DNA of 60,302 nucleotides from Desulfobacterales bacterium GWB2_56_26 (GCA_001799365.1 MGTI01000020.1:319-60620), one strand, 5' to 3'. Shown: positions 44,927 through 54,290, counted from the first letter of the stretch. A program made the numbers and translations. Notes: generated by a model not told the origin, from the letters alone.

Positions 44927-46351
44927 ATGGAGTTTGAAACGGTAATCGGGCTGGAAATACATGCCCAACTGAAAACTCAATCAAAGATCTTCTGCAGCTG
45001 TTCGACTGCCTTCGGTGCGCCGCCGAACACCAATACCTGCCCGGTGTGTCTCGGCTTGCCGGGGGTTCTGCCGGTCTTGAATAAAAAAGTGGTGGAGTTC
45101 GCCATACGGCTCGGTCTTGCGACCGATTCAGTTATCAATCGTTTCAGCCAGTTCGCCAGGAAAAACTACTTTTATCCCGATCTGCCGAAAGGCTACCAGA
45201 CCTCCCAGTTCGATTTGCCGATAATCGGCAGGGGCCAGATTGAAATAGAAGTGGACGGCCGGAAAAAAACGATCGGCATTACTCGGATGCACATGGAGGA
45301 AGACGCCGGAAAACTGCTCCACGACGAGTTCGAGCCGATCTCCCACGTCGATTTGAACCGTACCGGAACGCCACTACTGGAAATAGTCTCGGAACCCGAT
45401 CTTCGTTCGCCGGCCGAGGCTGTCGCCTACCTGAAGAAGATCCACGCCATCCTGCGGTATCTCGATATCTGCGACGGCAATATGCAGGAGGGGAGTTTTC
45501 GTTGCGACGCCAATATCTCCCTGCGACCGTATGGCCAGGAAGAGTTCGGGACCAGAACCGAACTGAAGAATATGAACTCTTTCCGCCACGTGCAGAGCGC
45601 CCTGGAGTATGAAGAACGACGGCAGCGCGACCTGCTGCTCGAAGGACAACGTATCGTGCAGGAGACGCTCCTCTGGAATCCCGATAAAAATTGCACGGAA
45701 TCAATGCGGGGCAAGGAGGATGCCCACGACTACCGCTATTTCCCTTGCCCCGATCTCGTGCCGGTGGAGATCAGCGAGGAGTGGATCGAAGAGATCCGAC
45801 AATCCCTGCCGGAACTTCCGGACCAGCGCCGGCTGCGAATTGCGGAGGAATACGGCCTGCCCGAGTATGATGCCGTGTTGCTGACCGCTGACCGCGATCT
45901 TGCTGATTTTTTTGAAGAAACGGTCAGCGGTGGGGCGCCGGCCAAAAAGGCCTCCAACTGGATCATGACCGAGCTGATGCGAGAACTGAAAGGTGAACCT
46001 CTGTCGACCTGCCCCGTCAAGGCCGGTCAGCTTGCCGCTTTGTTGACGATGGTGGAAAAGAATACCATCAGCGGCAAGATCGCCAAGACAGTCTTTCAGT
46101 CCATGATGGAGAGCGGCAAGGATCCGGAGACGATCGTGAAGGAAAAAAACCTCGTCCAGGTCTCCGATTCAGGGGAACTGCTGGCGCTGGTCCAGGAAAT
46201 TATTGCCGCCAATCCCAGCCAGGTAGAGGACTTCAGGAACGGCAAGACCAAGTTGATGGGCTATTTTGTCGGTCAACTGATGCAGAAAACTAAGGGTAAG
46301 GCCAATCCAGGCCTGGCCAACGAACTCTTCGCCCGGGAACTGGCCGGCTGA
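44927..46351 (+). CDS. gatB: Aspartyl/glutamyl-tRNA amidotransferase subunit B
   Basis: The kinase/transamidase subunit of GatCAB. The protein has 474 residues. Family blocks are [74 protein letters not shown] and [37 protein letters not shown] and the C-terminal YqeY-like tail with [18 protein letters not shown] follow. The zinc-site cysteines (CSC..CPVC) are intact. It is separated from gatC-gatA by 23 kb. Confidence 0.96.
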   Translation: MEFETVIGLEIHAQLKTQSKIFCSCSTAFGAPPNTNTCPVCLGLPGVLPVLNKKVVEFAIRLGLATDSVINRFSQFARKNYFYPDLPKGYQTSQFDLPIIGRGQIEIEVDGRKKTIGITRMHMEEDAGKLLHDEFEPISHVDLNRTGTPLLEIVSEPDLRSPAEAVAYLKKIHAILRYLDICDGNMQEGSFRCDANISLRPYGQEEFGTRTELKNMNSFRHVQSALEYEERRQRDLLLEGQRIVQETLLWNPDKNCTESMRGKEDAHDYRYFPCPDLVPVEISEEWIEEIRQSLPELPDQRRLRIAEEYGLPEYDAVLLTADRDLADFFEETVSGGAPAKKASNWIMTELMRELKGEPLSTCPVKAGQLAALLTMVEKNTISGKIAKTVFQSMMESGKDPETIVKEKNLVQVSDSGELLALVQEIIAANPSQVEDFRNGKTKLMGYFVGQLMQKTKGKANPGLANELFARELAG

Positions 46352-46388
46352 CCGGGCGGCGGATAAGCGGCTAGGCGAGCGGGCAGAC

Positions 46389-47120
46389 GTGGAAAAGGAG
46401 CTCTGGCAAAAGAAGGGAGAAGGTCACCGGGCCCGGTTACGGGACCGTTTCCTGGACAAGGGCCTTGACGGTTTTTCCGATACCGAGGTGCTGGAACTGC
46501 TCCTGTCTTTCGGCACCCCGCGCACCGACTGCAAGGAGTCGGCCAGGCAGTTGTTGAAGCAATTCGGGACGTTTGCCAAAGTTATTGAAGCGCCGGTCGC
46601 AGCACTGAAGGCGGTGCACGGGGTGGGGCCGAAAAACAGCTTCGCTCTTCATTTCGTCCACGCCGTGGCCAGCTACTACCTCAAAGAACGGCTTACCGGT
46701 AAAAGATACCTCCACTCATCCCAGGAGGTGGAGGAGTATCTCGTCCACTCGCTGCGCGGGCTTAAAAAGGAGGTTCTGGCCGTCATCTTTCTCGACTCTT
46801 CCCATGCCATCATCGATTCGGCGATTGTCGCCGAGGGCACCCTTAATGTAAACACTGTGTACCCCCGGGAGATAGTTAAAAAAGCCCTCGAATATCATGC
46901 CGCTGCACTGGTCATTGCCCACAACCATCCGTCCGGTTCCCTGCAGCCCTCGGCCCAGGATATGAAGCTCACCAAAAGCCTCCATTGCATCTGCAGTTAC
47001 ATGCAGATTCAGCTGCTCGATCATCTGATCATCGGCGATGGGGCCTTCAGCTTTGCCGACAAAGGTCTTATGGAAACTATCCGCCAGGATTGCCGCACCC
47101 TCATGAATACTCTGCAGTAA
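46389..47120 (+). CDS. radC: RadC/JAMM-domain DNA repair-family protein
   Basis: A 243-residue protein of the RadC (DUF2466) family, starting with GTG at 46389. The N-terminal helix-hairpin-helix is in FSDTEVLELLLSFGTPR...APVAALKAVHGVGPKNS. The MPN+/JAMM metalloprotease-like core has VIFLDSSHAIIDSAIVAEGTLN, VYPREIVKKAL and IAHNHPSGSLQPSAQD, with HNHPSG as metal motif, then LLDHLIIGDGAFSFADKGLM. A role in repair was proposed, but E. coli RadC is now considered of uncertain function. hemW follows after 3 bases. Confidence 0.92.
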   Translation: MEKELWQKKGEGHRARLRDRFLDKGLDGFSDTEVLELLLSFGTPRTDCKESARQLLKQFGTFAKVIEAPVAALKAVHGVGPKNSFALHFVHAVASYYLKERLTGKRYLHSSQEVEEYLVHSLRGLKKEVLAVIFLDSSHAIIDSAIVAEGTLNVNTVYPREIVKKALEYHAAALVIAHNHPSGSLQPSAQDMKLTKSLHCICSYMQIQLLDHLIIGDGAFSFADKGLMETIRQDCRTLMNTLQ

Positions 47121-47123
47121 CCG

Positions 47124-48248
47124 ATGTCCGCTCTATATCTCCATATTCCGTTCTGTCGGAGCAAGTGCCACTATTGCTCATTTACATCGAGTGCCGGCTG
47201 CAGCGATCTTTTTGTTCCGTATGTTGCGGCCCTGAAAAAAGAACTGTCGTCCATTGCCACGGACAATCTTTCGCCACTGCAGTCGATCTTTTTCGGCGGG
47301 GGCACCCCGACCATACTCGCCTCCGATCTTCTCACCGAAATTCTCGACTCCTGCCACACCTTGTTTCCCATGGCACCCGCTATCGAGATCTCCGTGGAGG
47401 CGAATCCGGGTACGGTGACTGAAGGCTCCTTACGGGCTCTCGCCCATGCAGGGGTGAATCGACTTTCCTTGGGAGTTCAGTCTCTTGACGACGGGGATCT
47501 CAAAAATCTCGGCCGAATCCATTCAGCCGACGAGGCCTATGCGGCGGTGACAGCGGCAAGAAGTGCAGGGTTTGCCAACCTCAATCTGGATCTGATGTGC
47601 GGCCTGCCGGACCAGACAGTCTCTTCCTGGCAACAGACGCTCGACCGAGCACTTGCCCTGCAGCCCGAACATCTGTCGGTGTATCAGCTGACGGTTGAGT
47701 CGGAAACACCCTTTGCCGAGTTACTGCGCAGCGGCCGGTTGAGCCTGCCGGCTGAAGAGGACGTTATCGAGATGGATCGCCGCACTGTGCAATCCTGTCG
47801 TGACGCCGGTCTCATCCAGTATGAAATCTCCAACTATGCTAGGCCGGAATTTGAATGCCGGCACAATGTCAACTACTGGGAAAACGGGGAATATCTTGCC
47901 GCAGGCGTATCGGCGGTAAGCTGTCTGGATGGGGTCCGGGAGAAGCGGACCAACGATATCCGGGACTACATCGGGAAAATGACGGCTGGCCTGCCAGTTG
48001 TGGTGGAAAGGGAATGTCTCTCTGCCGATGCCTCGTTGCGGGAGACGGTCATCATGGGCTTGAGGATGGTTCGCGGGGTGTGCCGCGACAGCCTCCGCAG
48101 CCGGTACGGCCGTGACGTTGCGGAGTATTACGGGCCGATCCTGGAAAAGCTCTGTAACCTCGGCCTGGTCGAACTCACCGCCACCCATCTTCGCCTCACC
48201 GAACGCGGCCGGCCGCTTGCCAACCAGATAATGGCCGAGCTGGTTTGA
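47124..48248 (+). CDS. hemW: HemW-like radical SAM protein (haem chaperone family)
   Basis: A radical SAM protein of 374 residues. The cluster motif CRSKCHYCSF (CxxxCxYC) lies at residues 11-20. FFGGGTPTIL, EISVEANPGTV, GVNRLSLGVQSLDDGDLKNLGRIHSADEA and NLDLMCGLPDQT follow. The C-terminal HemW domain has IQYEISNYARPEFECRHNVNYWENGEYLAAGVSAVS. HemN proteins (coproporphyrinogen dehydrogenase) carry an additional Cys in CxxxCxxCxC; here the fourth cysteine is absent (CSF), so HemW is the better call. HemW transfers haem to respiratory proteins. It is 3 bases after radC. Confidence 0.92.
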   Translation: MSALYLHIPFCRSKCHYCSFTSSAGCSDLFVPYVAALKKELSSIATDNLSPLQSIFFGGGTPTILASDLLTEILDSCHTLFPMAPAIEISVEANPGTVTEGSLRALAHAGVNRLSLGVQSLDDGDLKNLGRIHSADEAYAAVTAARSAGFANLNLDLMCGLPDQTVSSWQQTLDRALALQPEHLSVYQLTVESETPFAELLRSGRLSLPAEEDVIEMDRRTVQSCRDAGLIQYEISNYARPEFECRHNVNYWENGEYLAAGVSAVSCLDGVREKRTNDIRDYIGKMTAGLPVVVERECLSADASLRETVIMGLRMVRGVCRDSLRSRYGRDVAEYYGPILEKLCNLGLVELTATHLRLTERGRPLANQIMAELV

Positions 48249-48262
48249 CCGATCCGACGGGT

Positions 48263-48454
48263 TAGTGTCCTGTCAAGCATCATCTGTCGCATCTTGCTCG
48301 GAGTCTCCGCTACGCTCCGCTTACCTGCCCTTTTGGCTTCCTGACTTCGTTACTTCTTCGGTTACATAGCGCTGCTATGCGCCCTCAGTCGCGCCTCGCA
48401 GGAAACCAAAATTGCGGCGCAATCTTGCAACATCTGAGGCTTGACAGGACACTA
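48263..48454. mobile_element. MITE-like element with TA target-site duplication
   Basis: A non-coding element of 188 bases (48265-48452) with perfect 13-base terminal inverted repeats (GTGTCCTGTCAAG and CTTGACAGGACAC), flanked on both sides by TA. TA flanks and short terminal repeats are typical of Tc1/mariner-IS630 type elements. The interior has small hairpins, for example CATAGC-gct-GCTATG. No transposase is encoded. Its right junction creates the TAG stop of the GntR gene. Confidence 0.85.
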
Positions 48455-49123
48455 GAGGGTGAGATAGTCGTCCGGCAACTGGCCGGCCGACTCAAGACCG
48501 TTGATGGAGCTGTTGATGTGCGCCTCGACGGCCTGACAGGCCTTTTCCTGGTCATGGGCGGCCAGGGCGTCGACAATGGTGGTATGTTCGATGGTCGGAC
48601 TGTATTCGAGTTTGTAAAAAGGATCGTAAAGGATCAGATAGATGCGGGTCCGGTCCAGGAGTTCCTTGATGTAGGAGCACAGCACTTTGTTGCCGGAGAA
48701 TTCAGCGATCCGCAGATGAAGGTTGTCGTTGGCCGCATAGTATTCATCGAGATTGTTCTCGTCGAAGATCTTGGTTTCCACACTGATAAGCTCGCGGAGT
48801 TCCTTGACCTGCTCCGGAGTGATGCGCGAGGCGGTCAGCCGGGTCGCCATGATTTCCAGTTGGGCTCGCACCAAAAACGTTTCCTCGATTTCTCTTTGGG
48901 TTGGGGTGATGACAAAGGCGCCCCGATTCGGAATACTGTTCACCAGTCCTTCCGCCTCAAGGCGCTTGATGGCACTCCGTACCGGCGTTCTGCTCACCCC
49001 CAGTTGCTGCGCGAGGGCTACCTCGACCAGCTGGCTGCCCTGTTTGATATACCGTTTACGGATCGCCGTCTTCAGCTTTCGATACACGGCATCTTCTGAA
49101 TTGATTTTCCGGGATTTTTCCAT
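48452..49123 (-). CDS. GntR-family transcriptional regulator (FadR subfamily)
   Basis: A 223-residue regulator. The N-terminal winged helix has YRKLKTAIRKRYIKQGSQLVEVALAQQLGVSRTPVRSAIKRLEAEGLVNSIPNRGAFVI. The C-terminal FCD domain (about residues 80-215) has VRAQLEIMATRLTASRITPEQ, NLHLRIAEFSGN, ILYDPFYKLEYSPTIEHTTIVDALAAHDQEKACQAVEAHI, with the metal/ligand His and Asp positions typical of FCD. It is divergent from the proline dehydrogenase gene across 261 bases and is the likely regulator of the proline-glutamate block. The stop codon is made at the TA junction of the adjacent element, so the native C-terminus may have been a few residues longer or different. Confidence 0.9.
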   Translation of the reverse strand: MEKSRKINSEDAVYRKLKTAIRKRYIKQGSQLVEVALAQQLGVSRTPVRSAIKRLEAEGLVNSIPNRGAFVITPTQREIEETFLVRAQLEIMATRLTASRITPEQVKELRELISVETKIFDENNLDEYYAANDNLHLRIAEFSGNKVLCSYIKELLDRTRIYLILYDPFYKLEYSPTIEHTTIVDALAAHDQEKACQAVEAHINSSINGLESAGQLPDDYLTL

Positions 49124-49219
49124 ATAGCCTGTGCAAGGTAACGAACGAGATTGTTGCCGAATTATAGCTCACCACTCTGCATAAAATTGCAAAAGATACA
49201 AAACCAAACTAATTTAAAA

Positions 49220-49288
49220 TTGTACACAAAAATAGTTGACACTTACGCGGCGGATACCGTACTGTTTCTGTATTCAATAATTGTATAC
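49220..49288. promoter_or_regulatory. Candidate GntR operators and promoter region upstream of proline dehydrogenase
   Basis: Two nearly identical motifs, ATTGTACAC (49219-49227) and ATTGTATAC (49280-49288), each match the general TTGTA-TAC half of FadR-type operators. A perfect TTGACA (49236-49241) lies between them and a TATACT (49284-49289) overlaps the second. Spacings do not give a single obvious promoter. A TATAAT on the minus strand (49166-49161) may serve the GntR gene. Binding is inference. Confidence 0.45.
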
Positions 49289-49384
49289 TATTATCCTGGC
49301 TTCAGGAAGACTCTTTTGAGACCTTGGAAAATATTTCTCGTTGTTTAAAAAAATCAGACAAAGATACAGTTTAAAGGTACCAGC

Positions 49385-50296
49385 ATGTTGAATAAAATGA
49401 TCGCCGGAATTCTGCCCCATATGCCGAAGAAACTTGTATGGCTCTTTTCCAAGGAATATATCGCCGGAGAGACACTTGCGCAGGCCATCGTCAATGCCAG
49501 GAAACTGAACGCCGAAGGCATCCTCACCACCATCGATGTCCTGGGTGAGTTTATCAGCACCCTCGCTGAGGCGGAGGCCAATAAAAAGGAATATCTGGAG
49601 GTGATCGAGGCGGCGGAAAAGGCGGGGGTGAAGGGCAATTATTCGCTGAAGCCGACCTTCTTCGGTCTCCTGCTCGATAAGGATGTGGCCTACAAACATA
49701 TCCGCGAGGTGGTTGCCAAGGCCGCCTTTCATAATAATTTTGTCCGTATCGACATGGAAGACTCGCCCTGCACCGACAGGGAGATCGAACTGTACCGCAA
49801 GCTCAAGCAGGAGTTTCCGGGCAATGTCGGGCTGGTGGTCCAGGCCTATCTGAAAAGGACCCGCCGCGACATCGAAGGTCTCCGTGATCTGAATACGCCT
49901 GAACATCCGGTAAATCTCCGGGTCTGCAAAGGCATCTACGTCGAGCCGGAATCGATCGCCTATAAAAAATATCAGGAAATCAACGATCATTTTGTCGACG
50001 ACATCGAATACATGTTTCAGCAGAACATGTATCCGGCCATCGCCACCCATGATGCGCCGATTATCGAAGGAGCATATAAACTCATCGACAAATACCAAGT
50101 CACCCCGGACAAATATGAGTTTCAGATGCTGTATGGGGTCACTCCGGGCTTACGCAAGTCGATTCTCGACAAGGGACATCGGATGCGGGTCTATGTGCCT
50201 TTCGGCAAGCAATGGTTCGGCTATTGCACCAGGAGACTGAAGGAGAATCCTCAGATGGCTGGAGTTATCCTCAAGGCTCTGTTCAAGAAGGGCTGA
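49385..50296 (+). CDS. Proline dehydrogenase (monofunctional)
   Basis: An FAD-dependent enzyme that oxidises proline to 1-pyrroline-5-carboxylate and passes electrons to the quinone pool. The 303-residue protein has the short PRODH beta-alpha barrel seen in bacteria with separate PutA parts. Features are NNFVRIDMEDSPCTDREIELYRKL, VQAYLKRTRRDIEGLRDL, VNLRVCKGIYVEPESIAYK (the counterpart of the RLVKGAY block), YPAIATHD and FQMLYGVTPGLRKSIL. The C-terminal RVYVPFGKQWFGYCTRRLKENP is also typical. It is 52 bases upstream of the P5C dehydrogenase gene and divergent from the GntR gene. Confidence 0.93.
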   Translation: MLNKMIAGILPHMPKKLVWLFSKEYIAGETLAQAIVNARKLNAEGILTTIDVLGEFISTLAEAEANKKEYLEVIEAAEKAGVKGNYSLKPTFFGLLLDKDVAYKHIREVVAKAAFHNNFVRIDMEDSPCTDREIELYRKLKQEFPGNVGLVVQAYLKRTRRDIEGLRDLNTPEHPVNLRVCKGIYVEPESIAYKKYQEINDHFVDDIEYMFQQNMYPAIATHDAPIIEGAYKLIDKYQVTPDKYEFQMLYGVTPGLRKSILDKGHRMRVYVPFGKQWFGYCTRRLKENPQMAGVILKALFKKG

Positions 50297-50348
50297 AGCG
50301 GTCGCTATCCGGGGAGCAACAAGGATATCGAAATCCGAGGGGGATACC

Positions 50349-51992
50349 ATGATAAATCTTATGAACAACGCGGTAATCGATACGCCGAAACCGGTCAATG
50401 AACCGATCAATTCCTATGCCCCGGGAACCCCGGAGCGGACAAAACTGAAAGAAGCACTGGCGGAAGCCGCCGGCAAGCAACTGGAGATTCCGCTGATCAT
50501 CGGCGGAAAACCGGTAAAAACCGGGAACCTGGGACAGGCGGTCATGCCCCACGATCATCGCCACGTGCTGGCTGTCTACCATCAGGCCGGGCCTGCCGAG
50601 GTGAAACTGGCGATCGAGGCGGCGCTCTCGGCGCAACCGCTGTGGCGGTCCTTCCGTTGGGAAGAACGGGCCGCCATCTTTCTGAAGGCTGCCGAACTTC
50701 TTGCGACGAAATACCGATACGTCATGAATGCGGGATCGATGCTGGCCGGCGGCAAGACCGCCTTTCAGGCCGAGATCGATGCCGTCTGCGAACTCGTCGA
50801 TTTCCTGCGTTTCAATGTCCGCTATGCTCAGCAGATCTATGCAACCCAACCGGAATCTTCGGCCGGCGTCTGGAATTTTGTGCAGTACCGGCCTCTCGAA
50901 GGTTTTGTGTTTGCGGTGACCCCGTTCAATTTTACCGCGATCGCCGGCAATCTGCCCACCGCCCCTGCCATCATGGGCAATACCGTAGTGTGGAAGCCGG
51001 CCTCATCGCTCGTCTACACGCCCTACCTCATCATGCAGATCCTCGAAGAGGCCGGCCTGCCACCTGGGGTGATCAACTTTGTCCCCGGTTCTGGCGGGAC
51101 GGTCGGCGACGTGTGTCTGGCCGACCCTAATCTCGCCGGCATCCATTTTACCGGTTCGACCCGGGTTTTCCAGCAGATGTGGAAGACCGTCGGCGAAAAC
51201 ATCGCCCGTTATCACTCTTATCCGCGCATCGTCGGGGAAACGGGCGGCAAGGATTTTGTCTTTGCCCACGCTAGTGCCGAGGTCAAACCGCTCGTCACCG
51301 CGCTTGTCCGGGGAGCTTTCGAGTATCAGGGCCAGAAATGTTCGGCCGCGAGCCGCGCCTACATCCCGAGATCTCTCTGGCCGGCGGTCGAAGAAGGACT
51401 CCGGGCAGAAATAGGCAAAATCAGGATGGGTCCCCCGACCGACTTCCGCAATTTCTGCGGTGCGGTGATCGACCGGGGCGCCTTTCAATCGATTGCGCAC
51501 GCTATCGACTACGCCAGGAAAAACGAGGGCGGTACAATCATCATCGGCGGCAACTGCGACGACAGTGTCGGCTATTTCATCGAACCGACCGTCATCCTGG
51601 CCGCCGATCCGCAGTTCAAGACCATGGTCGAAGAGATCTTCGGCCCGGTGTTGACCGTCTTTGTCTACGATGACGACAAATTTGCAGAAACGCTCGATCT
51701 CTGCAATAATTCGTCGATCTACGCACTCACGGGCGCTATCATCGCCCGCGACCGGGCGGCGGTTAGTTTGGCATTCGCCCGCCTGGAAAACGCTGCCGGC
51801 AATTTTTATATCAATGACAAACCGACCGGTGCCGTGGTTGGTCAGCAGCCTTTCGGTGGGGGCCGGGCGTCCGGGACCAACGATAAGGCAGGCTCGATGG
51901 CCAACCTCATGCGCTGGGTCTCGACCCGTACGATCAAGGAAACTTTTGTGCCTCCCGTGGACTTCGGCTATCCCTATATGGCCGAAGAATAG
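50349..51992 (+). CDS. pruA: L-glutamate gamma-semialdehyde (P5C) dehydrogenase
   Basis: Oxidises glutamate-5-semialdehyde to glutamate with NAD, the second step of proline catabolism. The 547-residue aldehyde dehydrogenase has FVFAVTPFNFTAIAGNLPTAPAIMGNTVVWKPAS, IHFTGSTRVFQQMW, the general-base Glu in IVGETGGKDFVFAH and the nucleophile Cys in YQGQKCSAASRAYI. EEIFGPVLTVFVY and FGGGRASGTNDKAG complete the pattern. The length and P5CDH group-specific N-terminus are those of monofunctional, eukaryote-like type enzymes. It works with the preceding proline dehydrogenase. Confidence 0.95.
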   Translation: MINLMNNAVIDTPKPVNEPINSYAPGTPERTKLKEALAEAAGKQLEIPLIIGGKPVKTGNLGQAVMPHDHRHVLAVYHQAGPAEVKLAIEAALSAQPLWRSFRWEERAAIFLKAAELLATKYRYVMNAGSMLAGGKTAFQAEIDAVCELVDFLRFNVRYAQQIYATQPESSAGVWNFVQYRPLEGFVFAVTPFNFTAIAGNLPTAPAIMGNTVVWKPASSLVYTPYLIMQILEEAGLPPGVINFVPGSGGTVGDVCLADPNLAGIHFTGSTRVFQQMWKTVGENIARYHSYPRIVGETGGKDFVFAHASAEVKPLVTALVRGAFEYQGQKCSAASRAYIPRSLWPAVEEGLRAEIGKIRMGPPTDFRNFCGAVIDRGAFQSIAHAIDYARKNEGGTIIIGGNCDDSVGYFIEPTVILAADPQFKTMVEEIFGPVLTVFVYDDDKFAETLDLCNNSSIYALTGAIIARDRAAVSLAFARLENAAGNFYINDKPTGAVVGQQPFGGGRASGTNDKAGSMANLMRWVSTRTIKETFVPPVDFGYPYMAEE

Positions 51993-52116
51993 TACGGCAG
52001 GCATGTGTGAAAAGTCCATTCTCCGGAATGGCAAATGAAGGAAAAACCGGCGGCGGTCGGCAGATCGTCGCGGAATAAATAGGCCGATTGCTGCAATCGG
52101 TCACAAAGAGGAATGT

Positions 52117-52338
52117 ATGGCAAAAAAGAAACTCTTGGAAATAATGATCAACCGGGACTGGTGCAAGGGCTGCGGGATCTGCGTCCAATTCTGCCCGACT
52201 AAGGTCCTGGAGTTGGACGGGCGGGAAAAGGTCGTCGCGGTGCGGCCGGAGGATTGCATCTGCTGCAAGATGTGCGAGCTGCGGTGCCCGGATCTGGCAA
52301 TCGAGGTCCTGACGCAAGAGGGTGACAAAGATGAATAA
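52117..52338 (+). CDS. korD: 2-oxoacid:ferredoxin oxidoreductase, delta (ferredoxin) subunit
   Basis: A 73-residue 2[4Fe-4S] protein that carries electrons from KorB toward ferredoxin. Two cluster motifs are visible: CKGCGICVQFCP at residues 16-27 and CICCKMCELRCP at residues 47-58. The first is CxxCxxCxxxCP and the second CxxCxxCxxxCP. Its stop overlaps the korA start by eight bases. Confidence 0.9.
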   Translation: MAKKKLLEIMINRDWCKGCGICVQFCPTKVLELDGREKVVAVRPEDCICCKMCELRCPDLAIEVLTQEGDKDE

Positions 52339-53479
52339 AAAAGTACGATTTTTGCAGGGCAACGAGGCCTGCGTGGAAGGGGCGATCTATGCCGGCGTCG
52401 ACTTTTTTGCCGGTTATCCGATCACCCCTTCGACCGAAATTGCCGAGCGTCTGTCCGAATACCTGCCGCAGCGGGGCGGCAAGTTCATCCAGATGGAGGA
52501 CGAGATCGCCTCGATGTGCGCGATCATCGGTGCCTCGCTGACCGGCAAGAAAGTCATGACCGCTACCAGCGGCCCGGGCTTTTCCCTCAAGCAGGAGGCT
52601 ATCGGTTACGCCTGCATGGCGGAAATCCCCTGTGTTATCGCCAATGTTCAGCGCGGCGGCCCGTCCACCGGCAACCCCACCCATGTCAGCCAGGGCGATA
52701 TCAATCAGGCCCGCTGGGGGACCCATGGCGATCATTCGATCATTGCTCTCACCGCCTCAAATCATCAGGATGTCTTTAAGATGACGGTCGACGCCTTCAA
52801 CATGGCCGAGACCTACCGCACCCCGGTTATCCTGCTCTTCGATGAGGTGATCGGCCATATGCGGGAAAAACTGGTGATCCCCGAGGAGGGTGAACTGGAG
52901 ATTGTCGACCGGCTGCGGACCTCGGTGCCCAAGGATGTCGACTATCATCCCTACCTGCCCCGCGAGGACGGCAGGCTGCCGATGTCGGATTTTGGCGGCG
53001 AGCACCGCTACAATGTCACCGGACTGTTCCACGACATGTGGGGCTTCCCATCCAACAACCCGAAAATAGTCAACGAATTGCTGCGTCATCTGGTGGACAA
53101 GATCGACAACAATGTCCAGGCCATTACCCGCTACAAGGAACACTGCCTGGAGGGAGCCGAATATATTCTCGTCTCCTACGGCTCTTCGGCCAGATCGGCC
53201 ATCCATCTGGCCCAGAATAGACGGAACAAAGGAGAGAAGATCGGCGTGCTCGAACTGCAGTCGCTGTGGCCCTTCCCGACGGAACTGGTCCGGGAGAAAT
53301 GCGCCAGAGCCAAGGCTGTGCTCGTGGTGGAAATGAACATGGGCCAGGTGTTGACTCAGGTCAAGGCGGCGGTGGACAATCCGGATCGGGTGTTCCTGGC
53401 TAACCGGATCGACGGCAAGCTCATCACGCCTTCGGATATAAAGAGACTCCTGCGGGTTATCCAGGGGAGGGGAGTGTAA
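52331..53479 (+). CDS. korA: 2-oxoglutarate (2-oxoacid):ferredoxin oxidoreductase, alpha subunit
   Basis: The PP-domain-bearing subunit of the CoA-dependent oxidative decarboxylase. The ATG at 52331, overlapping korD and preceded by GAGGGTGACAAAG, gives 382 residues. Family blocks are FLQGNEACVEGAIYAGVDFFAGYPITPSTEIAERLSEYLP, GKFIQMEDEIASMCAIIGASLTGKKVMTATSGPGFSLKQEAIGYACMAEIPCVI and VQRGGPSTGNPT. The C-terminal GEKIGVLELQSLWPFPTELV domain is normal. The oxoacid cannot be read with certainty; KorA-like length and the gene order delta-alpha-beta-gamma favour 2-oxoglutarate. The position beside glutamate genes supports this. Confidence 0.93.
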   Translation: MNKKVRFLQGNEACVEGAIYAGVDFFAGYPITPSTEIAERLSEYLPQRGGKFIQMEDEIASMCAIIGASLTGKKVMTATSGPGFSLKQEAIGYACMAEIPCVIANVQRGGPSTGNPTHVSQGDINQARWGTHGDHSIIALTASNHQDVFKMTVDAFNMAETYRTPVILLFDEVIGHMREKLVIPEEGELEIVDRLRTSVPKDVDYHPYLPREDGRLPMSDFGGEHRYNVTGLFHDMWGFPSNNPKIVNELLRHLVDKIDNNVQAITRYKEHCLEGAEYILVSYGSSARSAIHLAQNRRNKGEKIGVLELQSLWPFPTELVREKCARAKAVLVVEMNMGQVLTQVKAAVDNPDRVFLANRIDGKLITPSDIKRLLRVIQGRGV

Positions 53480-53480
53480 T

Positions 53481-54290
53481 ATGGCTGTCAAAGACTATCT
53501 GCGAGAACGATTTTTCCCGCACATGTGGTGCCCCGGCTGCGGCCACGGCACCATTCTCAATGCCCTGGTTCACGCCGTCGAGGAGCTTGAGCTGAACAAG
53601 AACGAGATCGTCATGGTCTCAGGCATCGGCTGTTCGGCGAGGATCTCCGGCTATGTCGATTTTCATTCGCTGCATACCTTGCACGGCCGGGCTCTGGCCT
53701 TTGCCACCGGTGTCAAGCTGAGCCGACCGAACCTCAAAGTCCTGGTGCCGATGGGCGACGGCGATGCCCTTGCTATCGGCGGCAACCATTTCATCCACGC
53801 CGCCCGCCGCAACATCGACATCACCGCGATCGTCATGAACAACCGGATCTACGGCATGACCGGCGGCCAGTTTTCACCGCTGTCCGGGCCTGGCGTGAAA
53901 GCGACGACCGCACCCTACACCACCATCGACAACAATTTCGATGTGGTGGAATTGGCCAAGGCTGCCGGCGCCTCTTTCGTCGCCCGGTCCACAGCCTATC
54001 ACGTCAAGGAATCCACCGAACTGCTCAAGAAGGCCATTCTCCACAAGGGCTTCTCGGTGGTGGAGATCCTCTCCCAGTGTCCGACCCATTACGGCCGGAA
54101 AAACAAGGAAGGGGACGCCGTCGGTATGCTGGAGCTGCAAAAGACCAATACCGCCAAGCTCGGCTCCAAGGCCCTGGAGGATAATCCCGGCCTCATCCCG
54201 CGCGGCATCTTTGTCGAAAAGGAGTGCCCGGAATATTGTGAGGAGTACGACAAGATTATTGCCCAGGCAATGAAGGGGAGGAACTCATGA
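53481..54290 (+). CDS. korB: 2-oxoglutarate (2-oxoacid):ferredoxin oxidoreductase, beta (thiamine-PP) subunit
   Basis: The thiamine diphosphate and Fe-S subunit, 269 residues. CPGCGHGTILNALVHAV at residues 13-29 is the N-terminal block. VSGIGCSARISGYVDF, MGDGDALAIGGNHFIHAARRNIDITAIVMNN (the GDG-NN motif of thiamine-PP) and MTGGQFSP follow. The C-terminal FSVVEILSQCPTHYGRKNKEGDAV matches the family. It starts one base after the korA stop and overlaps korC by four bases. Confidence 0.95.
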   Translation: MAVKDYLRERFFPHMWCPGCGHGTILNALVHAVEELELNKNEIVMVSGIGCSARISGYVDFHSLHTLHGRALAFATGVKLSRPNLKVLVPMGDGDALAIGGNHFIHAARRNIDITAIVMNNRIYGMTGGQFSPLSGPGVKATTAPYTTIDNNFDVVELAKAAGASFVARSTAYHVKESTELLKKAILHKGFSVVEILSQCPTHYGRKNKEGDAVGMLELQKTNTAKLGSKALEDNPGLIPRGIFVEKECPEYCEEYDKIIAQAMKGRNS

